A program made the translations under genes and the position numbers. DNA of 64,000 nucleotides from Hemibagrus wyckioides (Eukaryota > Chordata > Actinopteri > Siluriformes > Bagridae), in assembly GCF_019097595.1 (NCBI RefSeq), contig NC_080711.1, forward strand, positions 20,174,928 to 20,238,927, read 5' to 3'. Numbering within the stretch: position 1 is the stretch's first letter; each line of letters begins with the position of its first letter. The notes below the pieces were generated by a model. That model was given only the letters and a program-made list of their open reading frames with translations, searched no databases and was not told the DNA's origin. Of this stretch, positions 1 to 19,818 are shown piece after piece.

Positions 1-7934
<7,934 letters not shown>

Positions 7935-8110
7935 CTTCACCAGCGTGAACCGACTCCAGTGGAGTTTGTCGCCTACTCCGTACCCCACCCGTATTAGTGC
8001 AGACCCCACCTGCTTTGAGCTCGTGGTTGCGCTGCGCTGCGCTGTGATTGGCTTAGACTTCGGCGTTGCCCAAGCCAAACGGAAATGACATCACGTTCTC
8101 TTCCCTTCAG
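7935..8110 (-). promoter_or_regulatory. Likely srp72 promoter / 5' UTR region
   Basis: This is a locally GC-richer, CpG-containing stretch immediately upstream of the srp72 ATG in an otherwise AT-rich region. On the minus strand it has a CCAATC box (8051-8046) and a CRE-like palindromic TGATGTCA (8093-8086), with no clear TATA box. This fits a housekeeping promoter. The transcription start was not determined. Confidence 0.5.
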
Positions 8111-8225
8111 TGGAACACTTCCATAATAAAAGAATAAAGAGTATGTAAAAAAAGAGTATTTAAGATAACTTAATTGTTGGCACCCTTCATTAAAATAAGT
8201 AAAAAGGAGCACAAATACTACTACT

Positions 8226-8233
<8 letters not shown>

Positions 8234-8306
<73 letters not shown>
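8234..8306. repeat. (TA)n microsatellite
   Basis: Uninterrupted TA dinucleotides follow an A-run, upstream of srp72. Shorter TA runs occur at about 7517-7534 and 7630-7646. Confidence 0.9.
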
Positions 8307-8311
<5 letters not shown>

Positions 8312-8931
8312 TTAACTTAAATGAAATGAAATGAAATTAAATGTTATTTTATTTATTTATTTATTTATTTATTTTAATTATTGCTTTGCATCAATCGGCG
8401 AAGTTTTTTTTTTTTTTTTTTTTTTTACATAAGAGGAAATGTGAGAACCTGGATTTTACATTTACAGCATTTATTGCAGATGCCCTTATCCAGAGCAACT
8501 TAAATTTATCTCATTCTGAGCAATTCTAAGTCTAAGGTGGCACATTTAGAATACATTTTCCTCAACAGCAGATATAGAACACCCACAGAAACATCCAACT
8601 GAAACTTTCTGTTCTATTTCTTTCTGTCTCCCTGCTCATTAAGACCACAGGAAATTAGTGGTTTATAGAAAGAAAATTGCTACTTCCTGTACGCATGTTT
8701 TATTAGTGAGCTAAAATAAGCTTCTTCTTGTAGTTGCTCATCACTCAGGACTCAAGATCTCTAGCTGGAATAGAGAGATACAGTGAGAACAATAACTAAA
8801 TATTTACTACATTTTAGGTACAGTTTGTTCTCTATGGCTTTACCAGGTGACTTAAGAATAGTCCATCTGAAATAAACTGAGTAAACATAAATATAAAGCT
8901 ATGGCTTTGGAGGAGATATGTAGCACAAATA

Positions 8932-9497
<566 letters not shown>

Positions 9498-9883
9498 TAT
9501 ATATTTGAGAAAAGGTGTAATTTCCATCTGTTTTGGGAGTGTCTGTGTTCAGTTTTAAATTTATTTGTGGTCACGCTCCACAGTAATGGTTAAAGGCTCA
9601 TATGAAAGTAGATATGAATTTTTTTAATAAGTATTTATTTTTCTTTCCATAGGCTGCAAGGTTTAAAAGTTACAATTAGATTGTGGCAGTTGCATACAAT
9701 GTTTTACCATCAAAAGGCTTTAGTTGTACTATCTTTTATGGCATTATGCATTACACTACCCCACACCTCATAAAGGTCTTATTTACTTACTGAGTAATTA
9801 TTAATTAGTAGATATTAGTCATGAATTCTTTATATATTATATAAGTGAACAGATTACTGACCAGACCAACTGGACATGTGAAG

Positions 9884-9952
9884 AAAGAAAGTGGAAGGAA
9901 GGAAGGAAGGAAGGGAGGGAGGGATGGAGGAAGGAAGGAAGCTGCTAAATGA

Positions 9953-9984
<32 letters not shown>

Positions 9985-9995
9985 AAAAGACAAAC

Positions 9996-10026
<31 letters not shown>

Positions 10027-10073
10027 AGGGAAACTGCTCTATGAAAGAAAGAAAGAAAGAAAGAAAGAAAGAC

Positions 10074-10104
<31 letters not shown>

Positions 10105-10106
10105 CA
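9884..10106. repeat. (GAAA)n / (GGAA)n compound microsatellite
   Basis: Purine-only tetranucleotide repeats (GGAA, then long GAAA tracts) are interrupted by two short unique segments (GCTGCTAAAT and GGGAAACTGCTCTAT). Long open frames across it (poly-KKERKK or poly-SFFLSF) are only a consequence of the repeat. Confidence 0.95.
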
Positions 10107-11488
10107 GTCATAACTGTTTATACCTGGAGCTAGATAAGTGAACCCCCCTACCCGCCACACACACAACAAGTAGTGGGTTCTATAGGCCAGTAGTACTGAC
10201 CGCACCATTACAAATCAGCCTTTGCACAATGACAAAATCTATGCTAGTAAGAGTACAGGATGTTAAGTCATTCTTCTTGCATAGTTAGTAATATAGACGG
10301 AGAATTCTGCAGATTTCATTATAGATTGCTTACAGACTCTAGAAAATGTTAGAGTGTGAGGACAGTTTCTGTAGAGGAAAAGGCTGGATGTCTGCAGAGT
10401 TTGTTAGCCCCCAGCTGTGAGTCCTCATAGTGACCTGCTTGGGTGATGAGTCTTTCTTTCATTATTTAACGATCTACGATCTCCCCGCATGACTGAATGA
10501 CTGGGGGAATGACTGGGGTTCGATTCCCATGCACTTGCTTTCTCCAAGCCTGGATAAAATGCGAGGATTGTGTATATTATCATAATATTTTAGTTGACTA
10601 AGTTTTGTTTTGGTCTGAACCAACCTGACATGATACAATTGTAATTTTCATTACAGTAGTAATTCCCTTAAAACTGGCCACTTCCTTTCTTATTTATGTA
10701 AATATGTAAATCATATGTAATTCAAATAAAAAAGTCTTCCACTCACTGAGCTGGCCTTTTGCCTTGCAGAAAAGAAGGGTGGTAGTGTGAACTGTCTGTG
10801 TCTGCTATAATGTAACAGGAACTTATTTTGCAACTTTGACATCTTGCACAACTTTGAATGTTGTGGAATAAGAGGAATAACACACTAAAACACGCTGTTA
10901 CAAGAAAATAATCCATAACAGTAACATAGCTTCAACACACCACTATATCAGTTCGAGTTTTACTCTAACAGCATGCCATGTTATGTTTTATTCCTGACAT
11001 AATAAGCAATATCTACATCTATGTCAGTTGACTGAGCCTTAAAGCACTATAAAAATTGATTGTACAAAAATTTCTTCCCTTTCTTCCCATCTCAGATTCC
11101 CTAAACAGTGGACTGATTTTTCTTGGAAGTAAATGTGACATGAAACTCAATTTGTTTCAGTCCTGAAACCAAATGTAACATTCTGTCCATTTCTTTAGGA
11201 GAGAAAACAGGAAGTGGACATTGCAGAAATGTGATCTTGCTTCCTCTTTTTTCTTACAAGAGTATAATTTGTCATGTAAAACGTTACCCACAGTTTCACC
11301 CTATCTGCTACCTTCCACAGACCTAAGGTGAGTGTTGAGTGTTGAGTGTTGGTGTGGGTCTAAGTGTAACTATCTTCATCTTGTGAAAAGCTTCAGAAAG
11401 AACAGCGCTGTGTTCATTTCCTTTCAGTTGGTTTGTGGGCTTCTGGATATTTTGACCTCTCTTCTCAAGACTTAGCGAGGGGGGAAAA
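10107..11488. other. Spacer before the receptor array; no gene seen
   Basis: This is an AT-rich unique sequence without a supported exon. Near its right end are ETS/PU.1-like sites (ACAGGAAGTGG around 11207-11217, CTTCCTCTTTT around 11241) about 250 bp before the first receptor ATG. They could belong to the promoter of unit 1. The first-exon leader here differs from that of the other units. Confidence 0.4.
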
Positions 11489-14400
11489 ATGCAGATCGTC
11501 TTTGGGATCCTGCTGATGTTCACAGGAGCTGCCTCGGGTAGGTGTCCTCCGGAAACATCATCTTTCTTTCTTTATATTCTTTTTTTTTTTCACTATACCA
11601 TTCTACAGTGTATAATGTTTTACGCAAACACACTTCTGACTGAAGTTTTCACAGCCCTATTCATATTCGTCATAATAAAAAAGTGAAGTGCTTTTTCTGG
11701 AAGTTTTTCCATACAAGATTTATTAATCTTGAATGAAAATATAGTGCTATAGTATAGTGAAAAAAATCTCACAGGCACCATGCTTGCACAAAAATACATC
11801 AACTACAGAAATAGATATTTTGCCTGCCTGTCTCATTAGTCAGCAATTATTCTTTTTTTGCTCAACATTGTTTAGCACTAACGATTTGTTCGCTTTTCCA
11901 CTAAACCTTAATATTATAAGTATAAAGGAGCACTTCCAGTTTCAGACTTTGGCAGCATGTATTCTCGTGATATTCTTCCATCCCAATACACAAGTTTACG
12001 ATTAGAGTAACATTATGAATAAACGCCTAATTTTATAGTATGTCTGAATGTTGAAAGTTTTCCCTTTTTTTGTGTTAAAGCTTTTAGATTTTGTTTTGTC
12101 AGTTGAGTCTGACTTCCCAGTTTGGCTGATTTGCAACTATGTTTTCCTTAAACTGTGAAAGGAATTCCCTTTTGAGTGAATTTGGTGTGTGGTGTGTGAG
12201 AAGACAAACACACAAGGACATGTTATTTCTAATAAGAATAATAATGAGAGAATTTTCACAGATCTGGTGTGTTTCAGTGTGCAATAATATTAACAGCTGA
12301 TGATGTTTTTCTTCCTCTGCAGGTTCACTGTTTCAGGATCATGTTGTCTGTAGATTTACTCAGAGTAATCAGTGTTATGTAGCTGTGGGACAACCTCTGC
12401 ACCTGCAAATGCCCCAGGAGGATGGGTTTGAACTAAAGACCACTAGTATAATTTTAAGATATAGAAAAACCCAAAGTCCCCCACCAACACCACGTCTCCC
12501 AAGATGGCAGTTTGTTAATGATAATAAAACTATGATACTAACCAGTGCAGAGAGGAGCGACTCTGGAACATACACTTTAAACAGCTTTGATGTAAACGGG
12601 ATAAGTAAAGGCAGTTCTACTCTCCAGGTGAACATTGAAGGTAGGACCACACAACTTCTGATTACATGAATCTGTAATAGTTTTAAAACACACTTCAACA
12701 TTAGTCTATCTGAATTCATTATAGAACTGTAAAACTGTGGCACAAATTATTGAATTCTACTGAATTCTCAAATCTGATTATTTGGAAAGTCTTTTCTTTT
12801 AATAACAGGTGAGGATGTATTTATAAAAGACCAAATGAAAATTGTGAATAATGTACTTAATTTAAATGCCTTCCTTCGGGTGTGTGTCAAATAAATCCAG
12901 ATGTTTTTGCTAAACCACTGCCATCATCATCATCATCATCAACATCATCATCATCATAGTGCAGAAATATATCCATATTCAAAGTTCCTGTCAAATATAC
13001 AGGTTAGATATATATAACCAGGATCATATATCCAGTGAACCCAGGACCTGCAGTATTAATGCATGCATGATGTCATTATCTAACAGGCTAACAGGACATA
13101 ATGAGGCTAAATATCAAGATTAGCTGTGAGTGATGCAGCAGAGAGGAAATCATTAACAACAGTTATTACATTTCTACATTCTGTCATTTACAGCCAGGGT
13201 GTCCTCAGTGGAATTGTCCTACAGCTGCTTGTTCTCTGAGGTCAGGAAAGTGTACTGTTCTGCTGATGGAGACAACCTCCGCTTCAACTGGACTTCTGAT
13301 TCAATCACTCGATTGGAGGATGACAACAAAACTCTCGTACTGGATAAAAAGCATAATGACAAAGTCACCTGTCATGTCGAAAATCACGTCAGTCAGAGCC
13401 AAAATTCCACTGAACTCCCAGAATGTGCTGGTGAGTTTTGTATTTATTTTTTTTATTTTAAATAATAAATTAAGGACCTGTCCCTTTGACCTAGTGAAAT
13501 CCAGGGATAGATCAATTTCCTTACCCTTTTATTTTCATAATCTGTCTTGATTGTACTTTTTTCAGTGCTTTACAAGGCGCTTGGCCAGATTTTTAGAACA
13601 TTAAAGCCACACGCTCAGCTACTATTGCCTGAGGTAGGAATACTGATTGGTCAAGCTTGTTGCTAAGCAACTGCTTATTTATTATACCTGTACTTTCCTG
13701 GTATCTGCTCTATGCAGCAGCCTACATGCTCCGGATTATTTTAATCAGTAGCATTTATAAGAATAGCATAAATATAACACAAAGGCTATATTACAAATAC
13801 ATTTTTGTTATTGATATTTTAGACTACTTGTCCAGCCAGGCAAATAAAATTTTATTTCATTCCCCATATAAAAAAATATATATACCTGGTTTATATACCT
13901 GGTGGTATATAAACAGCAACAAAAAAAACATAATCCTTACAGTTTTGCCCATATATATGACAATTCCATAGTTTGTCATTAGAGAACGTATAAGTGATAC
14001 TTCACTGGCTTTCACAATGACGAAGGTGATCTCATGGTTAATTGATAATCTCAGAGATGAGCAAAGTCATGTGCTACTGTATAAAAGAGGAAGTACTGAG
14101 TGAAAAACTTTGTCAAGTTATATATAATAAAACATGTATGTTAAATATACGCCTGAGTTCAAATTCAATTTGTTTTCATCATCATTTCTCTTCACATATC
14201 TACACCTTAAATGACTGAAATTGTCTTTCTTCTTGTAGATCTCACTTTGCCTATCCTGATCTCGGTTTGTGTGATCCTCATTGTGCTAGCTGTCTTAGCA
14301 TTCTGCATCTACAAGAAGAGACAAGACCTAATGAACAAAGAAGGTCAGAAGGAATCTGGCTTTTCACAGCATCGTGTGAAATTCATTGCCTGGCACTCAC

Positions 14401-15156
14401 AAACATTCAAGTCGCATTTAAGTCACTTATTTAAGATCATATTTATTATTTGTGCTTGTTCTGCATGATCTTGTATAAATTGTACTTTATGCTGATTTTA
14501 TAACAGCCAATCATGTGTCAGGTGTACAGGATAATAAATTGGACAATGAGTGCATTTCTGAATCTTTTGTAATATTCTGTAGCATTATGTAGTTTAATAG
14601 ATGTGTGTTTTGTTGACAGCCTCTTCTCAGGACAACAAGGAGCTTGTGTATGCAGAGGTCACCCATTCAGCCACGAACAGGACAGAGACAAGACCCAGTA
14701 CGTGTGAGACTTTACCACACTTTAATAATACATGCACCAAATGTCTTTCATGGATGTGCTCTTAGTTATTAGTGTCAGTCCGTTAACCTTGTCTGATTAC
14801 ATTTCACCTAATAGAAGTTCTCCAAATCTGAGCAATGGAGTCTGAATAATCTGCAGATTATGTAGAAATTCATTTAGACAAAAGAGCAATAGATCATAGA
14901 ATCATGAATCATAGATGAATAAATTCAGTCCCAGCAGTGTGGATCAGTTTGAATGTGCTTGGCTGAATTCTACACCAAATTTAACACTTATGGTCTTTTA
15001 AAATGAATGTTTGCCCTATCCCTCAAAGAGACTGCAGCCAGAGGTTCTAGCTCATTTTAGCCAACTAGTAAATAAACCTAGAAACCACTAGAAAAGCTAG
15101 GTGTAAAAATTGTTTATTTTCAGTGAATGAAGCCATGTTGGATATTTGCCCAGAGA

Positions 15157-15209
<53 letters not shown>

Positions 15210-17126
15210 GCAGTTCAACACACAGTTAACATGCAGGTTTTTAACCTAAAGATAGAAAGAAAGAAATTTAAAAAGACAATTATGTAAATTTATAAAAGAA
15301 AATAAATAAATAAAAAATATTGCACAATACAAATAGTAATAAACTAATAGCAATACATATAGTAAAAGAAAGTAAGATTATATAAAATGATAAGATATAA
15401 AAAAAATGATAACATATAAAATTATAAAATGATAAAATATTGCACAATGGAACATCACTGTAATGCAATGTTGTAAAGTCTGACAGCCGCTGGTAAGAAT
15501 GACCTGCGATAGCGCTCCTTCCTACACTGGGGGTGTAGCAGTCTGCTGCTGAAGGAGCTACACAGTATCTCCACAGTCCCATACAGGGATAATAATTACA
15601 GCAACAGCAACCTCCTCTCCGCCCACAGTCGACGCTCAGCCACACCCTCCCATGACATACTCTTGCATGTAAAAATGCCAGGAGATCAACAGTTATTGAA
15701 ACAGTCAAACTATCTCATCTGCACGGTGGTCGAGAAGTGCAAAACAAAACAACAAATCTAAAAACACAATGACAATTTAGACAAACCGGAAAAGGTAGGT
15801 ATAGTTTGTGAATGGAATTCTTACTGCTGATTGGACGAGACATCTGCCACTTAAGATATACAAGAAGTAGGAAATTGTGTACCTAACTTTATTTCTTGTA
15901 CATATGTAGAGTTCTGTGTTCACTTTAAACCATTTTTTTCGATAGTGCAACTTTAAATCTTTTAAAGAAAATAATAAACATTTACACTGATCAGGCATAA
16001 CCTTCTGAGCAGTGACAGGTGAAGTGAATAACGCTGATTATCTCCTCATCATGGCACGTTAGTGGGTGGGATATACATTATTAGGCAGCAAGTGAACATT
16101 TTGTCCTCAAAGTTGATGTGTTAGAAGCAGGAAAAATGGAAAAGCGTAAGAATTTGAGTGAGTTTGAAGAAGGGCCAAATGTGATGGCTAGACCACTGGA
16201 TCAGAGCATCTCCAAAACTGCAGCGGCAACAATGGGCACGTGAGCATCAGAACTGGACCACGGAGCAATGGAAGAAGGTCACATTTTCTTCACATGGATG
16301 GCCGGGTGCTTGTGCGTCGATTACCTGGGGAAAACATGGCACCAGGATGCACTATGGGAAGAAGGCAAGCCGGCGGAGGCAGTGTCATGCTTTGGACAAT
16401 GTCCTGCTGGGAAATCTTGGGTTCTGCGGTTTCGAAGACAAAACAATTCCAGATTAAGTGATGTAAGGAATGCTATAAAAACAGAGCTGCATTCATATAC
16501 ACATGAATCAACTTTCTACTGCTGCAGTCAGCTGTACTTCCTGTATATCCTAAGTGACAGATGTCTGTTCGGATCAGCAGTAAGAATTCCATTTGCAAAC
16601 TATACCTACCTTTTTCGGTTTGTCTAAATTGATGTTGTGTTTTTGGATTTGTTATTTTATTTTGCACTTCTTGGTCACCGTACATCTGGCACCAAAATCA
16701 TGCCAAGTCACTTAAATGATTTTACTGCAGTCAAAGTCACTAATGGAAGCTCTTTAACTCTTTTTTTACATGACTTGTATGCCTGGTACTGCTGTCACTT
16801 GATTAGATCGTTGCATAATTGAGCAGGAGTCATTTAGAAACAGTTATGGCATCTACCATTTTATAAGTTAAAAGTCTGCTTAATACTATGTACATGAATA
16901 AATTTTATTTCATCTGTGATTTCTCTGTGTGGTGTTGTCTTGTGGTTCAGCCCCAGTGCAGTACGAGGGTGTGGAGTACGGCACAGTGGTCACTTCCAAC
17001 CAGAAGAAGAAAGAGGACGAGGTGCAGTACGGAGAGCTGGTGTTTAACACTCCTGCACAAAAGAAGAGCAAAGTGTCCAAAGTACAGGAAGAGTGTGTGT
17101 ACTCAGGGGTCCAGCACAGTCAGTGA
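11489..17126 (+). CDS. Receptor unit 1: SLAM/CD2-like Ig receptor with ITIM-rich tail
   Basis: Likely a type I leukocyte surface receptor. Exons: 11489-11537 (signal peptide [16 protein letters not shown]), 12323-12640 (IgV), 13194-13430 (IgC2), 14239-14343 (transmembrane), 14620-14697 and 16951-17126 (tail). These 963 bp give 320 residues plus stop; all introns are phase 1. The V domain keeps DSGTYTL but has leucine where the F-strand cysteine should be, as in CD2/SLAM domains. The C2 domain has four cysteines and [10 protein letters not shown], the SLAM-family C2 signature, plus three N-glycosylation sequons. The membrane helix (about [20 protein letters not shown]) is uncharged and followed by YKKRQ. 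Tail tyrosines sit in LVYAEV, VQYEGV, VEYGTV and VQYGEL (ITIM consensus) and in CVYSGV. A further 39-bp cassette (14507-14545) has an AT instead of GT donor and is probably skipped. Poly(A) signal at 17674. Ligand unknown; the exact mammalian orthologue cannot be named. Confidence 0.85.
12897..12960. repeat. (CAT)n microsatellite in the V-C2 intron of unit 1
   Basis: A short CATCAT run lies in the intron. The same position carries longer runs in units 4 (35,705-35,770) and 6 (55,010-55,100). Confidence 0.85.
15163..15208. repeat. (AAT)n microsatellite
   Basis: A trinucleotide run in the tail intron of unit 1. The matching run in unit 2 is longer (23,398-23,463), a length difference between otherwise near-identical copies. 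Confidence 0.9.
15440..15600. repeat. Dispersed repeat fragment, family uncertain
   Basis: A GC-richer block (around GACAGCCGCTGG and TGACCTGCGATAGCGCTCC) resembles the 3' portions of teleost retroelements, from memory of such repeats only. It is duplicated at about 23,700-23,860 as part of repeat A. Confidence 0.4.
15722..16681. mobile_element. DNA transposon with ~150-bp inverted ends carrying a Tc1 relic (unit 1 intron)
   Basis: The left end 15722-15870 and right end 16533-16681 are inverted copies. Shared words include AAGAAGTGCAAAA, CAATTTAGACAAACCG and AGGTAGGTATAGTTTG. CATCTG flanks both ends and may be the target duplication. Between the ends is a decayed Tc1 fragment (about 15984-16458) with an intact-looking terminal start but deletions within the transposase. 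No transposase for the outer element is present, so it is non-autonomous. Superfamily not assigned. Confidence 0.75.
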
Positions 17127-19818
17127 GTGTCACAATCTCAGTCTGTTTCAGGATGAAGCATTAACATAGATTTTTTTGTTTCTTTCCTTTGTACAGAGCT
17201 TTGTTGCTCTGATCATCCTGGTAGAGGAAGTTGATGACATTTCAACCATACAAACTAAACTCCACTTACAGTGAAACTATTTCAGTATCTGGTTATGCAA
17301 TTGCTGATTTTTTTCAGGCTGAACAGCAGAACAATGGTTTGTCCGTCTTGCTTTCTAGAACTCAGGTAACTGTTTGTGTGGAGTTTTACATGTGCTCACT
17401 GCATCCATGTGGTTTCCTCTGACCTCCCAAAACATACCAGTTGGTGTACTGGCTATGCTAAATTTCCCTGTGTGTGTGTGTGTGTGTGTGTGTGAGAAAG
17501 AGAGATGCATTACAGAGGACTGTTATAGACTCTGCATATAGACTATAGATAGTTTTTCCACAATGAAACAGTGTTCATAGTTAGTTATTTATTTTAATGA
17601 AAAACACTCATCACTGATTCTGTACTCACAGCACAAAAAGATATCTTAACAAATATCTTTATTCTTGTTTAGAAATAAAAGCTTATATATAAGTTTTGCT
17701 GTTGTTTTTTCTTGTTTTCATGCTTGTGTCATCACCATGGTCCTTAATCATAAGTAAGGCTTTTGGGACTCGATTAAAAAATTGTTTCATGATTGTAGAG
17801 AAAATAAAAAGGAAGTTTCTTGTTGCAGTTTTAAGTGTTAACCCACAAAGCTGCAGCTTCCTAAGCAGATCACACACTGTTTGAGTTGCTCAATTTTTTT
17901 TCAAACCATAAAATCTATATTAAGCCTATATTAATAAAGTCTATATTTTATTAAAAAAAAAGATTATGTGAGTGAAATAAATGATCAAAATGTCTAATAT
18001 TGTTCAGCTGTAAATAGACTTTCAGTTTATATGATGGCTAAAACTTTCAGTGGTGTTGATTTAAATGTCTGTGGCTTGTATTTTGTCAGGAGTTATAGGG
18101 ACAGTTCCTTTCCAGACCTCTAGGGGTCCTGACAAGTGGTTTATTTATTATTGTTATTCCTATGTTGGTGGTGCCACGCCCTTTCCTCATGTGTTTTCTC
18201 GATTTCTCACCTGTCCCTTGTTTTCCCTTGATGTGCTGCTTTATATATGTTTGTCCTTCTGTCTTGGTCAGTGTCAGTCATTATGTTTATATATGTGTGG
18301 ACGTAACGGTGTGTGTGTGCTGTAAGGCCGGACGCTGTGTTATTTAGGTTTTTATGTTATTGTCATGTTTTGTTGAGGTTATTTAAGTTTCCATGTCATA
18401 GTTCTGGTTTATTTCTGTTAATGTTAATGTAGTTGTATTTTGTTTTGTTAAATGAAAGCAGTGCATGTACTGGAGCCCTGTGTTTGGGTCTGATCTGCTA
18501 CTGTGGGTGATCAAGCTTATGGTGGAGATCCGGGTTTGATCCCCGCCATCGGCGGTGTCCGCCCCATTCATTACTGATTTATTAAAATTATGTTTTTAAA
18601 AATATAAGTATATTTTATTCCTGATATTCTGTATTATCTATCACTATAAGACCTCAGCACATTTCCTTTTTGTTTTCTGTGAAATGATACCAAAAAAGGA
18701 ATTTGTTCAGTTAGACTGTGTTTATGAGTGTGTGTGATATCGTGCCTTAAGAGTTAACGCCTGAGGTTTTACACCACTGTTAACTCAGGGGCAGAAACTT
18801 TATTTCTGCAGGCGACTGGCTGATCAGTCCGCAAAGTCATGAGTTTTTTTTTTGTTTGTTTGTTTGTTTGTTTTTTAAACCTATAAATATAGATTTCAAA
18901 ATTGCGTTATAATGTAATAATTAATGGAAATCATATTTCTGTAATATTTCTGTAAGAAAATAATAAAGTCTTCTAGCTTACATGCCACATGGAGAGTAAT
19001 TGCTGTGCTTGCTTCTATAAATAAAAAAACAAAAAAATAAAAAAACAAATAATTAAATAAATAAATGATGAATCGTTCGTCCCTGGTTGATTGAAGATTG
19101 ATTGATTTCGATTTTTGTTATCAACTTCAGGTCCTATTAAGATCAATATATCTGATATAAACATAGAAAAATCAAACTCAGGATTTCAGGATTAAATGGT
19201 AAATAAACTATTTATTAAATAGTACTAATAAACAAAGGTGGATATAAATGCAGATTCTATTTATTATAATGTGCAAATAGAACTTAATATGTGAACCAGG
19301 ATAACTAAGCAAAAACACTAGGACTGTCACTGACTTAAAAGATACAAACATGAGGACAAGGATGAGGCACATGGTAGCATCAGTAGCAAGACCAAGACAC
19401 AATGAGAAAACATGCACTTAAATGATTTGGAACTAAAGGGATAATTCCACAAAGGTGAGCGTTATCATGGGGGAAATGGAAAACACAATAATGATGAGAC
19501 AACAATGATGCGGAAGTATGATGATACCTAAAAAAAGGACCAGGCTGGTGTGAGAGGTTTATTGACCATGTATGACCATGTAAGTATGAGTGTGAAAAAT
19601 ATTTACTCAGACAAGACGACCAAACCACAGTGGTGCTCTACCACTTCCAAGTTTCTTGCTTAAAAGTCAAGGGGCCTAGATGATGCACGGAACTTCCTCT
19701 GTTTCTCAGTAAAGTGTTATTAGTGCTGTGAAAGAGCCTCATCTTGCTTTTGTAGTCGTTCATCCCTCAGTACCAAGATCTCTATCAAGTACAGAGAGAG
19801 GACGGTTCTCTGGGCGAA
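17127..19818. other. Unit 1-unit 2 intergenic: 3' UTR, repeats, leader of unit 2
   Basis: Holds the 3' UTR of unit 1, with a (TG)n run at 17469-17494 and AATAAA at 17674-17679. A dispersed block at about 18060-18590 recurs at the same place after units 2, 4 and 6 and, shortened, after units 3 and 5. The leader of unit 2 begins around 19,690. The block's end (GATCCGGGTTTGATCCCC) resembles a tRNA-type B box, but I could not assign it to a SINE family. No other exon seen. Confidence 0.5.
19691..19700 (-). promoter_or_regulatory. ETS/PU.1-like site upstream of unit 2
   Basis: AACTTCCTCT (minus strand AGAGGAAGTT) lies about 120 bp before the ATG. It is kept before units 3 (28022), 5 (42359) and 7 (61514), has GACTTCCTCT before unit 6 (53655), and is altered to ACTTCCTATT before unit 4 (34231). 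This is a plausible leukocyte promoter element; binding is inferred. Confidence 0.4.

Noticed and set aside
7935..8078. N-terminal extension of SRP72 from the upstream ATG at 8078
   Set aside because: Family similarity starts at MASGSGSV; the upstream part is CpG-rich promoter-like sequence.
9891..10208. Lysine/arginine-rich and serine/phenylalanine-rich open frames
   Set aside because: Translation of the GAAA/GGAA microsatellite.
15163..15208. Regular repeats considered as CRISPR arrays
   Set aside because: Simple microsatellites without spacers in a vertebrate-type genome.
16240..16627. Open frames with transposase-like words ([22 protein letters not shown])
   Set aside because: Decayed Tc1 inside the nested element, not a host gene; several frames interrupted.
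11489..17126. Interpretation as NITR, LITR or KIR-type receptors
   Set aside because: V lacks the F-strand cysteine and any J-like motif. The four-cysteine C2 with C-x-V-x-N-x-V-S points to SLAM/CD2 instead.
18060..18590. Possible tRNA or tRNA-derived SINE (B-box-like GGTTTGATCC)
   Set aside because: No A box or cloverleaf at the right spacing; it is simply part of the repeated intergenic block.
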